Of a stretch of DNA of 64,000 bases, positions 33,641 to 44,770 are shown one piece after another (position 1 is the stretch's first letter; each line of letters starts with the position of its first letter). The DNA is from Agarophyton chilense (Eukaryota > Rhodophyta > Florideophyceae > Gracilariales > Gracilariaceae). A program made the position numbers and the translations under genes. The stretch covers positions 1,364,001 to 1,428,000 of the forward strand of contig JARGXX010000068.1 of NCBI GenBank assembly GCA_030374765.1, written 5' to 3'. The notes under the pieces are model-generated. The model saw only the letters and a list, made by a program, of their open reading frames with translations, made no database searches and had not been told where the DNA came from.

Positions 33641-34864
33641 CTCAGGGGGTTGGGTGGATTCAAACCCACCATACCGATCGGGGTACCGAAATTGTCCAAC
33701 TACCGATAATTTAAACCGAAGATTCTACTGAGTCCAGGAAGATCTTTGAATGTCGGAAACGATGTACAGTTTGACTGTATGTTGAAACGTCCTTGGAGGC
33801 GATATGTGTGCCCAAGTAGGGGGACGAGTCAAATCATGATTCTGGCCCGAAGGAACTACAAGGTCTATGCTGACGTCGGCTCTTCTCAAGCGCTGTTATC
33901 GCAAAGACTGGCTGTATTGGATACGGGTGCAGGCCCGAACTTCATCAGGTTGTCTGAATTGCGCGAAGATGAGTGAGCTCGAATACAACAGGCACAGATA
34001 CCGGATACCCGGGATTCGAACAAGAGACCGATAAAGTCTATTGGGACAATACGGCTTGTCGTTCGCTTGGGAAATCATGTTGTCATGTTAACGTTTATTG
34101 TGTGTATCACATTGGCTGCACCAGTTGTGCTGGGTTGTGACTACTGTGACAAGTTTGTCGAATCGATTCGTCCGAAGAATAGGGAAGTGGAGCTGGACGA
34201 TGGCACTACAGTGCCAATCGTGCGCAGACCTCTGCGGCGATCCGCTTCATTTGCACCATTACCACCGTCATTGGAATACGAAGCGCCACAGGGCAGAAAA
34301 TCTCCGAAGATTCGGGTGTGTAAACTAACGGTGATACCACCAAAAAGTCAAACATGGGTATCACTCGTTACTGAGAAGCACGGACTTATCGTTATTCAGC
34401 CGAACGCGGCACTGTATCACACTGGTGAATGCCTAGTCGCTAACGGCATTGCACAGGTGAGCCCGAAGATTCCTTTCAGGATATTGGTGAGCAATGTTGG
34501 CTCGGAAGAGAGTCGCTTACACAAGCATCAGCTCTTGGGCATGGCACTGCCACAGCCTTCAGTTGTGATACCGACACACATAATAACGGCAGACGTCTTA
34601 GGAGTAACGCCCACAGTCGAGCAGAAGTCGACAGCGACAAAAGCGGTCGAGAACATGAAGAACATGAAAGAAGAGAATGTCTCTGAAGAAGAGATGGAAG
34701 AAGCTCTCGAGGGCGTGAAGATGGAACACGTTACCGAGGAGTACAAAAGAGGATTGGGCAGATTGCTGCTGAAGTTTTCACATATGTGGAGTGGACACAT
34801 TGACCAGGTCGCGGCTACAGAACATCATATTGACGTTGTACCAGGTACACGACCCATCACTTAA
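33641..34864 (+). pseudogene. Element F protease and protease-RT linker
   Basis: Retropepsin motif LAVLDTGAGPNFIRLSEL (about 33,910-33,965), with the catalytic D-T-G intact, is followed by a stop. A frame from ATG 34,067 to 34,864 (266 codons) then contains a protease C-terminal part (LGCDYCDKFVESI) and a linker with FRILVSNVGSEE. It ends near TEHHIDVVPGTRPI, the usual entry of a Ty3 RT domain. Confidence 0.75.
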
Positions 34865-36180
34865 TTACCGTATCGGGCAGGCCCACGAACTCGTCAGATC
34901 GAGCAAGAACACGTGGACTCCATGTTGGAGAAGGGAATCATTGAAAGTGCTCAATAAGCTTGGGCATCCCCAGTGGTCCTTGTTCTCAAAAGAGATTGTT
35001 CTTTACGCTTTTGCGTTGACTACAGAAAACTGAATGCAGAAACTGCAAGGGATACGTACCCATTACCGCGTATGGATTAATCCATCGATAGTTTTGGAGA
35101 AGCCGATGTTTTTACTACGCTTGACGCAAATTGGGGATACTGGCAGATACCAGTCGCCCCAAAAGACCAATATAAGACTAAATTTGCGTGTCACACAGGA
35201 CTGTATCGCTTTAAGCCGATTCCATTTGGTTTTGACCGGCGCCCCTGCGACTTTTCAGCGTGCTATCGATATAATGTTATCACAGTTCAAGTGGAAAACA
35301 TGTCTTGTTTACTTGGATGACATCACCATTTTCAGTAAGAATATGAAGGACCATTTCCGGAATGTTAAGGGAATCCTCGAGAAGTTACAGCAAGCTGGAA
35401 TTACCTTGAAGATCAAGAAGTGTGAATGGTTTACGGACCAAGTGAAATACCTGGGACACAGGATAAAGCCAGGGAAACCGGAAATGGAAGAAGTGCAGAC
35501 CGTTGCGATCCGTGAGTTCAAACCTCCTCGAACGCAGACGCAATTGAGATCTTTTCTCGGACTTTGTATCGTCTACAGACGATTCGTGCCGCGCTACTCG
35601 CATATCGCTGCACCCCTTTCTGCTTTATTGAAGAAGGGACAAGCCGTTCAATTGAAGGAATTCGGAGAAGCCGAAACGGAAGCTATCGCAAAGCTAAAAC
35701 ACGTGCTGACTACAGCTCCTGTGTTATCTCTTTCGAAAACGGATCTTCCTTGCTCCGTCGATACGGACGCTAGCGATTATCAGGTAGGTTGTGCCCTTTT
35801 CCAAACGCACAAAGACGGCATACGACATCCTATTGGATACTGGTCGAGAACACTGCACCAGGCAGAAAGAAATACTCTGTGTCAGAAAGGAAATGCCTTG
35901 CTATGGTTTGGGCTCTAAAGACCCCTCAGACCTTACCTACGGGGTGCTCACTTTACGGTCAATACCGATCATTCATGCCTCAGATGGCTCATGTCGATTA
36001 CCGACCCGTCGGGACGCTTAATGCGATGGCGTCTGTGCCTTTCAGAATTTGATTTCACAATCAACTACAATAAGGGAACTTCATACATACAGGCTGACGA
36101 GTTATCACGACTCGAGACCTTGGGAGGAACCCAATTGGAAATCGATGATGAGATAACATGTTTGGTAACGGAAAATTCGA
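34865..36180 (+). pseudogene. Element F reverse transcriptase and RNase H
   Basis: The main frame, 35,034-35,918, includes the catalytic block VYLDDITIFSKN (about 35,308-35,343), KKCEWFTDQVKYLGHRI, LRSFLGLCIVYRRFVPRYS and RNase H VDTDASDYQVGCALFQ. RNase H ends in the next frame (LMRWRLCLSEFDFTINYNKG, about 36,018-36,075). The N-terminal RT is broken by shifts between 34,865 and 35,230. Typical Ty3/gypsy order. Confidence 0.85.
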
Positions 36181-37285
36181 GAACGAAGGAAGAAGAACTA
36201 GAAGATCTAGAAGAAGATGATTATCAAATGGAATTACTTGTAGCCCAGACTACGGACATTGATACAGAAGATCAACTTGAACGAATCTTTCTTGAAGAGC
36301 TATTACGTGAACAAGTCACAGATGCCTTCTGTGCGGCTATCCGCTCTCGCCTTAACGGGGGGGAGGTGTTGCCTTTTCGTCTCGACGATCGAGGAATCTT
36401 TGTTCGAACTGTTGAATCGTGTGAGCAAATCGTGATACCACACGCTCTCAAGAGCAGAGTACTGCATTTGGCACAGTATTCGCAAATGTCTGGTCACCCA
36501 GGAGCTACGAAGCTGTATCTAACTCTCAGAAGGGATATTGGGCAACTTTGGCAATGGATTGTCATGCGACAGCTAAGATGTGCGTAACGTGCGCGAGGAA
36601 TAGAGTGAAGCTCTGGAAAAAGAAGAAGCCACTGAAGCTGCTCCCAGCAATCGCACCTCTACAGTATGTCAGTATTGACATACTTGGGGAATTGATCCGC
36701 TCGCAGCGGGGAAACAGATAACTTTTGGTAATAACCGACCCCTTCTCTAAGCCGGTTAAGACTGTTCCGCTGAAACGGATTACTGCTTCCGTAATAGCCT
36801 GAACGTTCATCTACCATTGGGTTTATTAGTACGGACCACCGGATAATCTGCTCTCAGATAATGGAAAGTAATTCGTTGCACTCTTCTTTCAAGATGTATG
36901 CAGAATAATTGGAGTTAAGAAGGTGTTCACCACGACGTATCACCCGAAATGTAACGGGCAGGTGGAACGGTACAACCGTACACTACTCGCCCCAATTCGG
37001 CACTACATCGGAAAACATCCGAAGGACTGGGATCTGTATACAGACACGCTTTGCTACGCGTACAATGTTCAAGTGCATTCGAAGACGAAGCTAACACCCT
37101 TTGAATTGGTAATGTCTCGCCGACCAGTGGCTTTGCCAATCAAGGTAGATTCGGACAGAACCAAAGAAGAGTCAATGATGACGCCGGCTCAGTTTCACCT
37201 ACGTTGGAGGAATGAGTTGCGCAAACGCACTACAAAGTCTGCAAAAGAGATGGGAAAGGCCCAAGCGCGCTACAAGCGTAATTAG
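36181..37285 (+). pseudogene. Element F integrase
   Basis: A zinc-binding HHCC region (HLAQYSQMSGHPG; CVTCARN in the shifted frame near 36,578-36,600) is followed by core blocks with the catalytic residues YVSIDILGE (about 36,665), LLSDNGK (about 36,850) and TTYHPKCNGQVERYNR (about 36,932-36,980). Stops lie between them. The C-terminal part (DWDLYTDTLCYAYNVQVHSK; TPFELVMSRRP) is open from 36,923 to 37,285. Confidence 0.85.
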
Positions 37286-37294
37286 GACGCGTCA

Positions 37295-38656
37295 ATGCGA
37301 CGGGCACTCCCGGATATCCGAGTCGGAGGACACGTTTTCGTGAGAGTAGAAAGGAAAGATAGCCGGAAGACCGGTGAGGACAAGGAACGGAAACGTCGTC
37401 GTCAGTTAGCGCCGATCGCTACACGACCGTATGAAGTTGTCGAATTCGACGAATATACCTTGGTAATACAGAGAGGTACTGAGGTGGAGCGCATGTATCG
37501 TGACCGAGTAAATGGTGCGCCAGATCGAGAAGCTGACGTACAGCGAGAGGAGACCACAAGTAGAGATATTGAGGTGCAGGAGCCACCACAGCCACTAGTT
37601 GTGCAGGAGCTTGCAGACATTTCGCCGCAGGGCAAAATAATTCCAAAACTGCCACGTGGTGAAAAGAGTTCGGAAATCTGATTTACGGGGCTGAACAACA
37701 GTTTCGCGACAAACGGCACATCCGCCCATTGCATAATCATAGCTCCCACTGTAGCAGTGAGAGGAGACACGGCGATCCGCACTGTGAGCACGTAGCGAAC
37801 TACAGTCTCTCCCTCAGACCACGCGGTGGATGCGAAAGAAATTGAGGATGAATCCTCACGTATCAGAAGTCGTGAAGGCTCTACAGGGAGTCCTGATGAC
37901 AGAAAATAATCCCCATTTGGCGTAAAATTACAAGAAACCGAATCTGAGATCAGCAAGGCATTTCAACAAAAGGATTGAAGAGCGTAACTCTCCCTGAGGA
38001 GCGCAGCAGGTCTCAAGAAAAGAAGAAGTCCTCAAGGGACACCGCAATTGTGAAGACGCCACATGGAGACAGTATGACAGTATCGGCTGACCCATTTACG
38101 GCGGATACCGAGCATTTGGGGCGACCCCCAGAACATCCGGACACCTTAAATCCGGAAGAGAAGAAGCCCAAAGAGGCAAGCCTAAGGCGTACAGTGGCAA
38201 CTGAAGTCGCGTTTTCGCCGCAAGGTTCGGAAAAACGAGAAGGAAGTTGGAAGCACCGGCCAGTCCGGAGAGATATAGTGAAACCAGACGACTGGCTTTG
38301 AGAACCCCGAATGTGGATGAGACGACAGAACGTGATGAAATGATTCCGAACGCTATAGAAAACGCTACGGAACCTGTTGACAGAAGTGTCACTCCGACTG
38401 AGGATTCCGCAACTGAGGAAATGGAATACATCCTCTAACGCATTCTAGATCATGGATGGCATGCAAGTGACACAAGTTTACTGTTTAAAGCGCGTTGGTA
38501 TGGGTACCAACCCGAAGACAGTACATGGGAGCCCATACGAAATCTACCACGATCACACGTGCTCGCGTACTGCCGACGTGCTAAACTGGATGTCCCAGAC
38601 AATATTGATGACGCTCTCATCCGTTTAGTTTTGTCAGGAGAGCCTGATCGAATATG
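37295..38656 (+). pseudogene. Element F Pol C-terminus with chromodomain
   Basis: An ORF at 37,295-37,681 carries the post-integrase beta-rich module (PYEVVEFDEYTLVIQRG). After a degenerate acidic linker, the frame ending at 38,438 leads across a TAA (38,436-38,438) straight into a chromodomain: MEYIL, stop, RILDHGW, then FKARWYGYQPEDSTWEPIRNLP (split here) and AYCRRAKL, ending at TGA 38,654-38,656. The W-x-G-Y...D-S-T-W-E-P pattern is characteristic of chromovirus chromodomains, which tether integration to modified histones. Confidence 0.8.
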
Positions 38657-38857
38657 ACCCCTACACAAGTATGGAGTAACTCCAGGAGGAAGAAGAATGA
38701 AGTGGAAGACCACAAGAAGGGAGAAGTGAAGCAAGAAGAGGAGAGACCTCGCAGAAAGAAGAAGAAGCAATGAAGTTGCAGAAGATGAAAGCGTTTTATT
38801 TTGGTTATCTCAAGACTACCGCTAGTCGGTTTGTAAAAGTACCCTCAGGCAAAAAAG

Positions 38858-40573
38858 TTAGGGGTTCCGGTTATCCGAGTTGATACCCATAGAGGAGCGG
38901 AAGGGATTCAGAATCTGCTGTCGATTTCCTTGAACAAGGTGGGGAGGAATCCCAGCGTCTTCTAGGAACTGCCTCAGATTTACAAGCTCGGCATTGTGGG
39001 AAGCAACTGCGGGTCGAACAGGCTCAGATACAGCGCTCTGAATCGCTGCAGGGACCACTGGCTCTATGCCGTCGTTCTCACCCAAAGCGGGATCCTCGAG
39101 GATGACCTCTTCTGGCTCTTCGAAGTAATCGATTTCTTGCATCTCGTCGACTTTTGCGTCTGCATTCTGAGCAGTTGGCTCTTTTAAGTAACTAGTCGGT
39201 TGGGTTGGAGGCATTGCTCGCGAAGTTCCCGCAGAACTTTCGCGTGATCGCCGTCGATATGCTGGCTAGTCCAGGGGTCGTACCAGACAAAGTCACCGCC
39301 GGGACCAGTTCTTCCGGGTGTATAGTCGTGAAGAGGACGTCCTCTAGCCTGCTGTTCAGAAGGAACAAGGGTCCAGTCAATCTGGTCAATGAAATTCATC
39401 AGGAGCAGAAATTCTTCGTGATTGGCACGTGAGCCCAGGACGAGCGACAGATCGAGTTCTCTCGCAAGTTGTCGAGCAGTCGGGCTCGTATACCACAAAC
39501 GATATGTGTCGTCTACCTCACAAAGGATGAACACGGCCATCTTCCCGATGAATTCACTGCAGACGACTACCCAATAACCGGAAAACGGATCATTCGCGAG
39601 TAAAGAACCTACGAAGGTGATCGAAGGAGGGAGTTCCACAGGACAGCCACGAAGACTCTCGATCTCATGCCATTATTGATGAATCGGCACGTAGGGCTCG
39701 ACGCGCGAGTTATACCGAATTCGGTCCACTTCGAGCATCTGGTATGGAACCAAGTATCCCAGTCGAGATCTGGTACGGCGTTCCCACCGGGGGAATGCCC
39801 AATACGGATTATCCCGTCTGCGGAGATAGCGGAATTCCGCGCGTAATTGAAGACTGTCGGAACAGAGGGCCCCGTTGGATACCCCACGAACACCACGCCA
39901 CCTTTGGACATCCAAAGCCGCTAGGTTATCGACATACGAGTAGGCCTCGCCATTTGTTCTGGCACACCAGGTATCGAATTTCCAATCCTCATTGAGAGGC
40001 ACCAAGCCGATAATGTGGCGTAATCGCTGGTTCAGCTCACGGGTGAATCGTTCGCGCGCCTCGAGCAAGCTCTCGTTTCCGAAGCGACTGATGGCATTGT
40101 TTGGAACGGCGCAATGGCTCAACCAATCTGTTGTAAACAACGCATGCCATGGGATAACATCGGGAAAGCGACAGGCGACCACATACTGATTCATCAGAGC
40201 TTCGTCGCGGACCGCCGCAGAGAAAAGCGAAGGTGCTCGCACGTATAAGGCAGAGTGCTGCATGTAGAGCAACGCCCAGTTAGGGGATACTTGAAGATGC
40301 AACGCCGGGTTTTGCTCCACACTGCAGAGGGTCTCAGCCGACGAAGTCCGCGTAATGTGGGAACCTCTGTACGGAGGAGGACGCAGGTTGCAGAACAGCT
40401 GCTGTGGATGAAAGGTATGCAGGACCAGGACTGGAAGCCGATTGCGGCAAAGGAACATTTGCGGAGAGTGAAGCGGAACCTCTAGGCGGCGCAGAAGTTT
40501 CATGAAACGAAGGGTTGTCGAGATCGTCATAAGACGCAGGTGGATTGACCACGTAAAGCGATAGGTTGCTCAT
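38858..40573 (-). pseudogene. Antisense accessory ORF of element F, unknown function
   Basis: Opposite to pol and between the chromodomain and the 3' LTR lies a long decayed coding region. It starts at ATG 40,573 (MSNLSLYVVNPPASYDD, Pro/Ser-rich), shifts frame near 40,335-40,400 and continues for about 220 codons (PWHALFTTDWLSHCAVP; DWKFDTWCARTNGEAYSYV). It passes one TAA at 39,673 in the same frame (VELPPSITFVGSLLAND; VWYDPWTSQHID) and shifts again near 39,200 into an acidic tail (EEVILEDPALGEND) ending at 38,858. It is Trp/Arg-rich in the middle. I do not recognise the family. Some chromoviruses carry antisense ORFs in this place, but none I know matches. It could be a captured host gene. 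Confidence 0.6.
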
Positions 40574-40740
40574 CGCGAGATATCGGATGCAATAAAAGCT
40601 TAAAGGATGGAATAGCGAGATGATCGCAAGGTGAAGTGAGAAAATACAAGGTTGTGATACGAAAAGAAGAATCGGAATGTCCGAGAAGCGCGGTGCGATT
40701 GGTTTTACAGACAATGCGTCGCGGGGGCTCCGCTCTTAAC

Positions 40741-40749
40741 GGGGGGATA
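40741..40749 (+). promoter_or_regulatory. Polypurine tract of element F
   Basis: GGGGGGATA immediately before the 3' LTR start TGTAGC, the expected plus-strand primer. Confidence 0.7.
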
Positions 40750-41529
40750 TGTAGCATTCTGGATGCATCTGAGTTCGACCGTTCGAAAATACTACGAAGT
40801 CGCGATACGGCATTCATAAGCTATTGCTTGGGCTATACTCGATTACGAGAAGTTATGAGAAGAATTAGTTCATGGAAATATTGGGACAACAGAAATTTAA
40901 TTAGGAAGTACTGTATTTAGTGTACAGTGTAAGGTGCAATCACCAAATATTTTATTTGGTATTATTTAGATAATTATGTAGTGGCACGCCACTTGTGTGC
41001 CTTACTGTACAGTATTTTCTTTGCCCCTTGGCACATTAAAGGTCGCAAGGCCCAGGTGAGGACGGCGAAGGCCAACCAACAACCAAGAAATCCAAAAACA
41101 CCATCTTGGTAAGTCCTAGAAATCCTAAAGTTGTTTACCACAAAGGGGCACCTAAAGTATCAGTTCTTAACCGTTTTTAGCTATAGCTGTTGTTCAGAGG
41201 ATACCCTCTACTGTTACGCGTTTACCGCTCTTTTTCTACAGCTTTCTGTGTGTGTGTGTGTCTGTGTTGTTTTCTCTACTGTTACCTGGATATTTGTGTT
41301 GTCACAAGGGTTGTCGAGCCGATCTCGTGTGCATTACACACCGCCGCATCTGGACATCCGCTTCGTGAATACACGTATTTTCCCCATTATTCATGCACAC
41401 CTGGTTGCTATCCGCATACTCTCTTCTTATCTAAGAACTGTCCCTCGCAAGGCGACACCCGCTCTTCGCGGTTATTTCTGTGGATATCCCCTGCACCGAG
41501 ACCTCTACATTCTTCAGTGGAATAACATA
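40750..41529 (+). repeat. 3' LTR of element F
   Basis: 780-bp copy of 30,370-31,165 ending ...GGAATAACATA. Its TG repeat is shorter than in the 5' LTR. It is directly followed by CCACA and HSP70 sequence. Confidence 0.9.
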
Positions 41530-42347
41530 CCACACCCACACTGTGCGAAGATGCTGAACCGAACGAGCACTTCTCGAGATGTTCTTTTTGTATTTTCCCT
41601 TGAACTTGTTTATGATATGGTTTACTATGCCGTTGTCGAAATTTTCGCCTTCAAAATGGGTTTCACCGGCAGTGGCTCTCACGTCAAAATTTTCGCTTTA
41701 AGTGGTGTGGAGTGAAGCAACGAAAGTTTCTTCACCCAAGTCAAATATGGGGAGTTTTATCTCGTGGGAAATAGGTTCACTTTCCTTTCGATCCAGGCCG
41801 TAAGAAATGGCAGCGGCAGTGGGCCCATGTATGATACCTGACACATTCATTCCGGCAATGGTACAAGCATTCTTGTTAACCAACCGTTGAGAATAATTGT
41901 TGGAAGCGGGAAGAGTGACGATGGTAGACTTCACCAGCTTTCCAATGTAAGACTGGTCAAAGTCTCTCATCTTTGTGAGAACCGTAACGGAAATCTCTTC
42001 AGAAGGAAAGACCTTCAGTTAGCCCCTGTACGAAACCTGGACTTTTGGGATCTCTCCATCTTTTTACACGACCTTGAACGAGAAGTGATTGAGATCCGAC
42101 AGCACGTAGAAGTCGGAAAAGCGACGACCGATGAGTCGCTGTGTCCCAGGGGTTGATTGCGACCTGATTCTTGGAGGTATCTCCAATGACACGCTCTTTG
42201 TCTGTGAATGGAACATGCAAAAATGTTGTGCTGTTGCTCTGAGCGTTGGAAATAATTCCCACGCCATCGTTCTGCCACAAACCGACACAAGAGTATGGTG
42301 GTACCAAGGTCAATATCGACAGATGGTCCAGAGCCAGCAATGCACAT
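41530..42347 (-). pseudogene. HSP70 5' portion (copy B)
   Basis: From ATG 42,347: [11 protein letters not shown], then [20 protein letters not shown], then IVTLPASNNYSQRLVNKNAC, then IAGMNVSGIIHGPTAAAISYG, then IFDLGEETF, then GETHFEGENFDNGIVNHI, up to LRT at the edge of element F. These are HSP70 ATPase-domain blocks in order, with frameshifts and several stops. HSP70 normally has FDLGGGTF in the phosphate-binding motif; here it is FDLGEETF. The rest of the gene is at 29,927-30,369. Confidence 0.88.
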
Positions 42348-42748
42348 GTTGAAATGGTAAAAGGGGGAAGTGCTGGGGGATGTCGTCAGCGCAATTAGAA
42401 AGAGAAACGGACTGAAGGAAGTAGAGACAAGGGAGGAGGAGGACTATTACTTACAAAAGTTGAAGGAAAAAAGCTTTAGACGCCTGTAGAGCACAACAAC
42501 CAACGCCAATAGCTCAGCACAAACGACTCTTCATGCGCACGATCTCAAGCCTCTACAACTTGTGTGCTATTTAATCCCTGAATGTTGACTGTTTTTTCTG
42601 TCTGCGTGATCTCCGTTTATCTCTTTCTGTGTGACACATTTCTTGAAAGTGTGTGATGGGTGTACCAACGATACTATTCTCTTCCTAGTGCAGATCGGTT
42701 TCAAACAACTGTTCATTCGCATTGTCGATAAAAAAAGTTGTCAAAATT
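42348..42748. other. No gene seen (copy of 16,741-17,140)
   Basis: Upstream flank of the HSP70 pseudogene in copy B, with nothing recognisable. Confidence 0.4.
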
Positions 42749-43208
42749 TCAGGCCACATTTATGACTAGAGATTCAGTACACACTGTGTGGCGTAGAGCG
42801 GACCGGAAGATCCCAAATCGACAAACCAGCATGTCAAAGGCTCGCTCACAAGTGACTCTGCGGAGAATCCAATGCTGGTTCGAATATGCATCGTCCTCTA
42901 TAACCTTCGCCCACTAGAGCAACTGGTCTCCTTTCAGTAAATCATACAGCAGTTTGGCACCAAACGCAGTTGAGTCGTGTTTACCTCTTGCGTGAAGAGC
43001 AGAATTAAAGCAGAATTTGTAGTCAGATTGAATGGCTGTTTGTACAGAGATATCAAAGAAACATTTTCCTTTAAAATACTTTTGTGGGTCACGAGCATCA
43101 CAAAGCTTGGTTCGTTTGATTTGGATGACAATCCCATCCAAAGCCGCAACAGTTCCACGAAGTGGACGTCTCCTTAGTTCTTGAAACTGTTGTACATTTT
43201 GTATACAT
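42749..43208 (-). pseudogene. Harbinger/PIF-type transposase fragment (copy B)
   Basis: Same fragment as 17,141-17,600. An A-to-T change (CCCACAAGAG to CCCACTAGAG, near 42,915) creates a stop after KGDQLL that copy A lacks. Copy B has therefore lost the DDAY and downstream blocks from its frame. Confidence 0.8.
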
Positions 43209-44558
43209 TCTTTGTACGTGGTCGTAAGTCAAATTGATGAGAGAATTAGGTCAAGAACCAGAATTGCTTCATGAAAAACATGGTATACTTTTGACAGCCG
43301 ATCTCACCAAACCAACCAATATCTAAATTTCTCACTTTAGTCAAAATTGGAACAGTGACAAACAGCATCACTCCAACCGGAACATACTCTGGCATAGGCC
43401 CATTTTTTCGCTATTTACGAAACAGTTTTTCTTGAACGAACATCGTAAGTCTCTCATATTGTAATTTGGACACACGGTACATTCGACGGAAAATGTATCC
43501 GATAATGTTTGTATATGTGCCTGAATGCCAAGCTGTGGTCTGGAGAGAACGACGCGGGAAGGACTAAATTAGTTTTTGATTTCTGCACAGACGGCGGCCA
43601 ACATTTGCACTGTATGAAAGATGAAACGGTTGTTTCACGTCGAAATGAGAAAAGCGTAGCCGAAAAGTTCAAGTTACGCTTTGACGAGAAAGTAAGCAGA
43701 AAGAACGAAAATTTTGGCTTTTTAGGACGTTCTGGCGTTGTAGAAGGTAAGTATCAGACAAAAAAATGGTGCTACCGCTGAGGTGGAGCGTTGCTTTCTC
43801 TCTGATCATGCATTTTGCAGCGTTTAACTGCAAATTCATATAATGGAATTGTGGTTTGAATTTAAAAATAGATTGGCTTTCATATATTTAGATGTTTACA
43901 TTAACGAACTCAAAGAACGTGCCTAAGAACAGGTCAGAAACGTAAAACGTCTATTTAGATTTGTAGAAGGGTTTAGTTAAATCTGGGCGGAAGATCAAGT
44001 AGCTCACCAAGAACCAGTAATGAGGCGCCAAGTATGGGAACGTTTGCCTCGAACTGATCCGAGTGTACTTGTGCGGTTTGTGAAGCTCCGCATTATCTTT
44101 GCCGGCCAATGGGGCTCGTAGAAGCAGAGTTATAAAATCGTTTTAATTTTTGGCATTGGAGCACTCGTTTTCGTTCTTTGCATTATTCGTCTGGACAAAA
44201 AGAAAAACGAGATGTTGGCGAAGCAAGGCAGTTTCATCTTTCCATTTGACTGCTGTAGCGACTTCGGCCTTCTGTGCGAAATGAAATGTATGTATAAATT
44301 TTGTATTGTTTTCTTATGATCCTCGAACCTTACCGCGGGAAGACCCGCGGCTCAAGGCACATAAACGGGAATGATATCCGAACGACGTAACTCTCAACAT
44401 CGCTATCCTAACGGGTACCGACCGAGTGCGATGCGTTTAAATAATCCGAAGAGCTAGCACAAAGCAAAGAGAACAAGAGAATGGACCTACCAGTCTTTTC
44501 TCGCCTTTATTTCTTCCTGGTCTACTAACGCTTTTCTCTTGAGTTGCCACACTACTAC
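43209..44558. other. No gene seen (copy of 17,601-18,951)
   Basis: Same content as copy A with scattered single-base changes. Confidence 0.4.
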
Positions 44559-44770
44559 TGTAAGAGTGGGAACACAATCAATGCTTTTGTTTTCGTTTAC
44601 GTTCGTGTTGCCGTGACGCTGTCCTTCTTCGGTTACGCTAACTCTATCGTAGCTTATATAACAAGGTTTGTTACCTCCATGTTTGAATGGTTTCGAATTC
44701 AAACATATGCATTTGTAACAACGGGTGCTATGAATCAAGGCGAGCGGGTGCCACGTAATACTATATTACA
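44559..44770 (-). repeat. 3' LTR of element E copy B
   Basis: 212 bp, same as 18,952-19,163. Confidence 0.95.

Larger units (their letters stand above)
30370..41529 (+). mobile_element. Large Ty3/gypsy-type element F (11.16 kb) inserted in the HSP70 pseudogene
   Basis: LTRs 30,370-31,165 and 40,750-41,529, gag, protease, RT-RNase H, integrase and a chromodomain on the plus strand, then a ~1.7-kb ORF region on the minus strand, then a GGGGGGATA purine tract and the 3' LTR. Flanks CCAGA (30,365-30,369) and CCACA (41,530-41,534) are a 5-bp target duplication with one mismatch; removing one copy joins the HSP70 sequence across the site. The LTRs differ by about 5% over their first 430 bp by eye, and the coding part is full of stops, so the copy is old. 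Confidence 0.9.
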
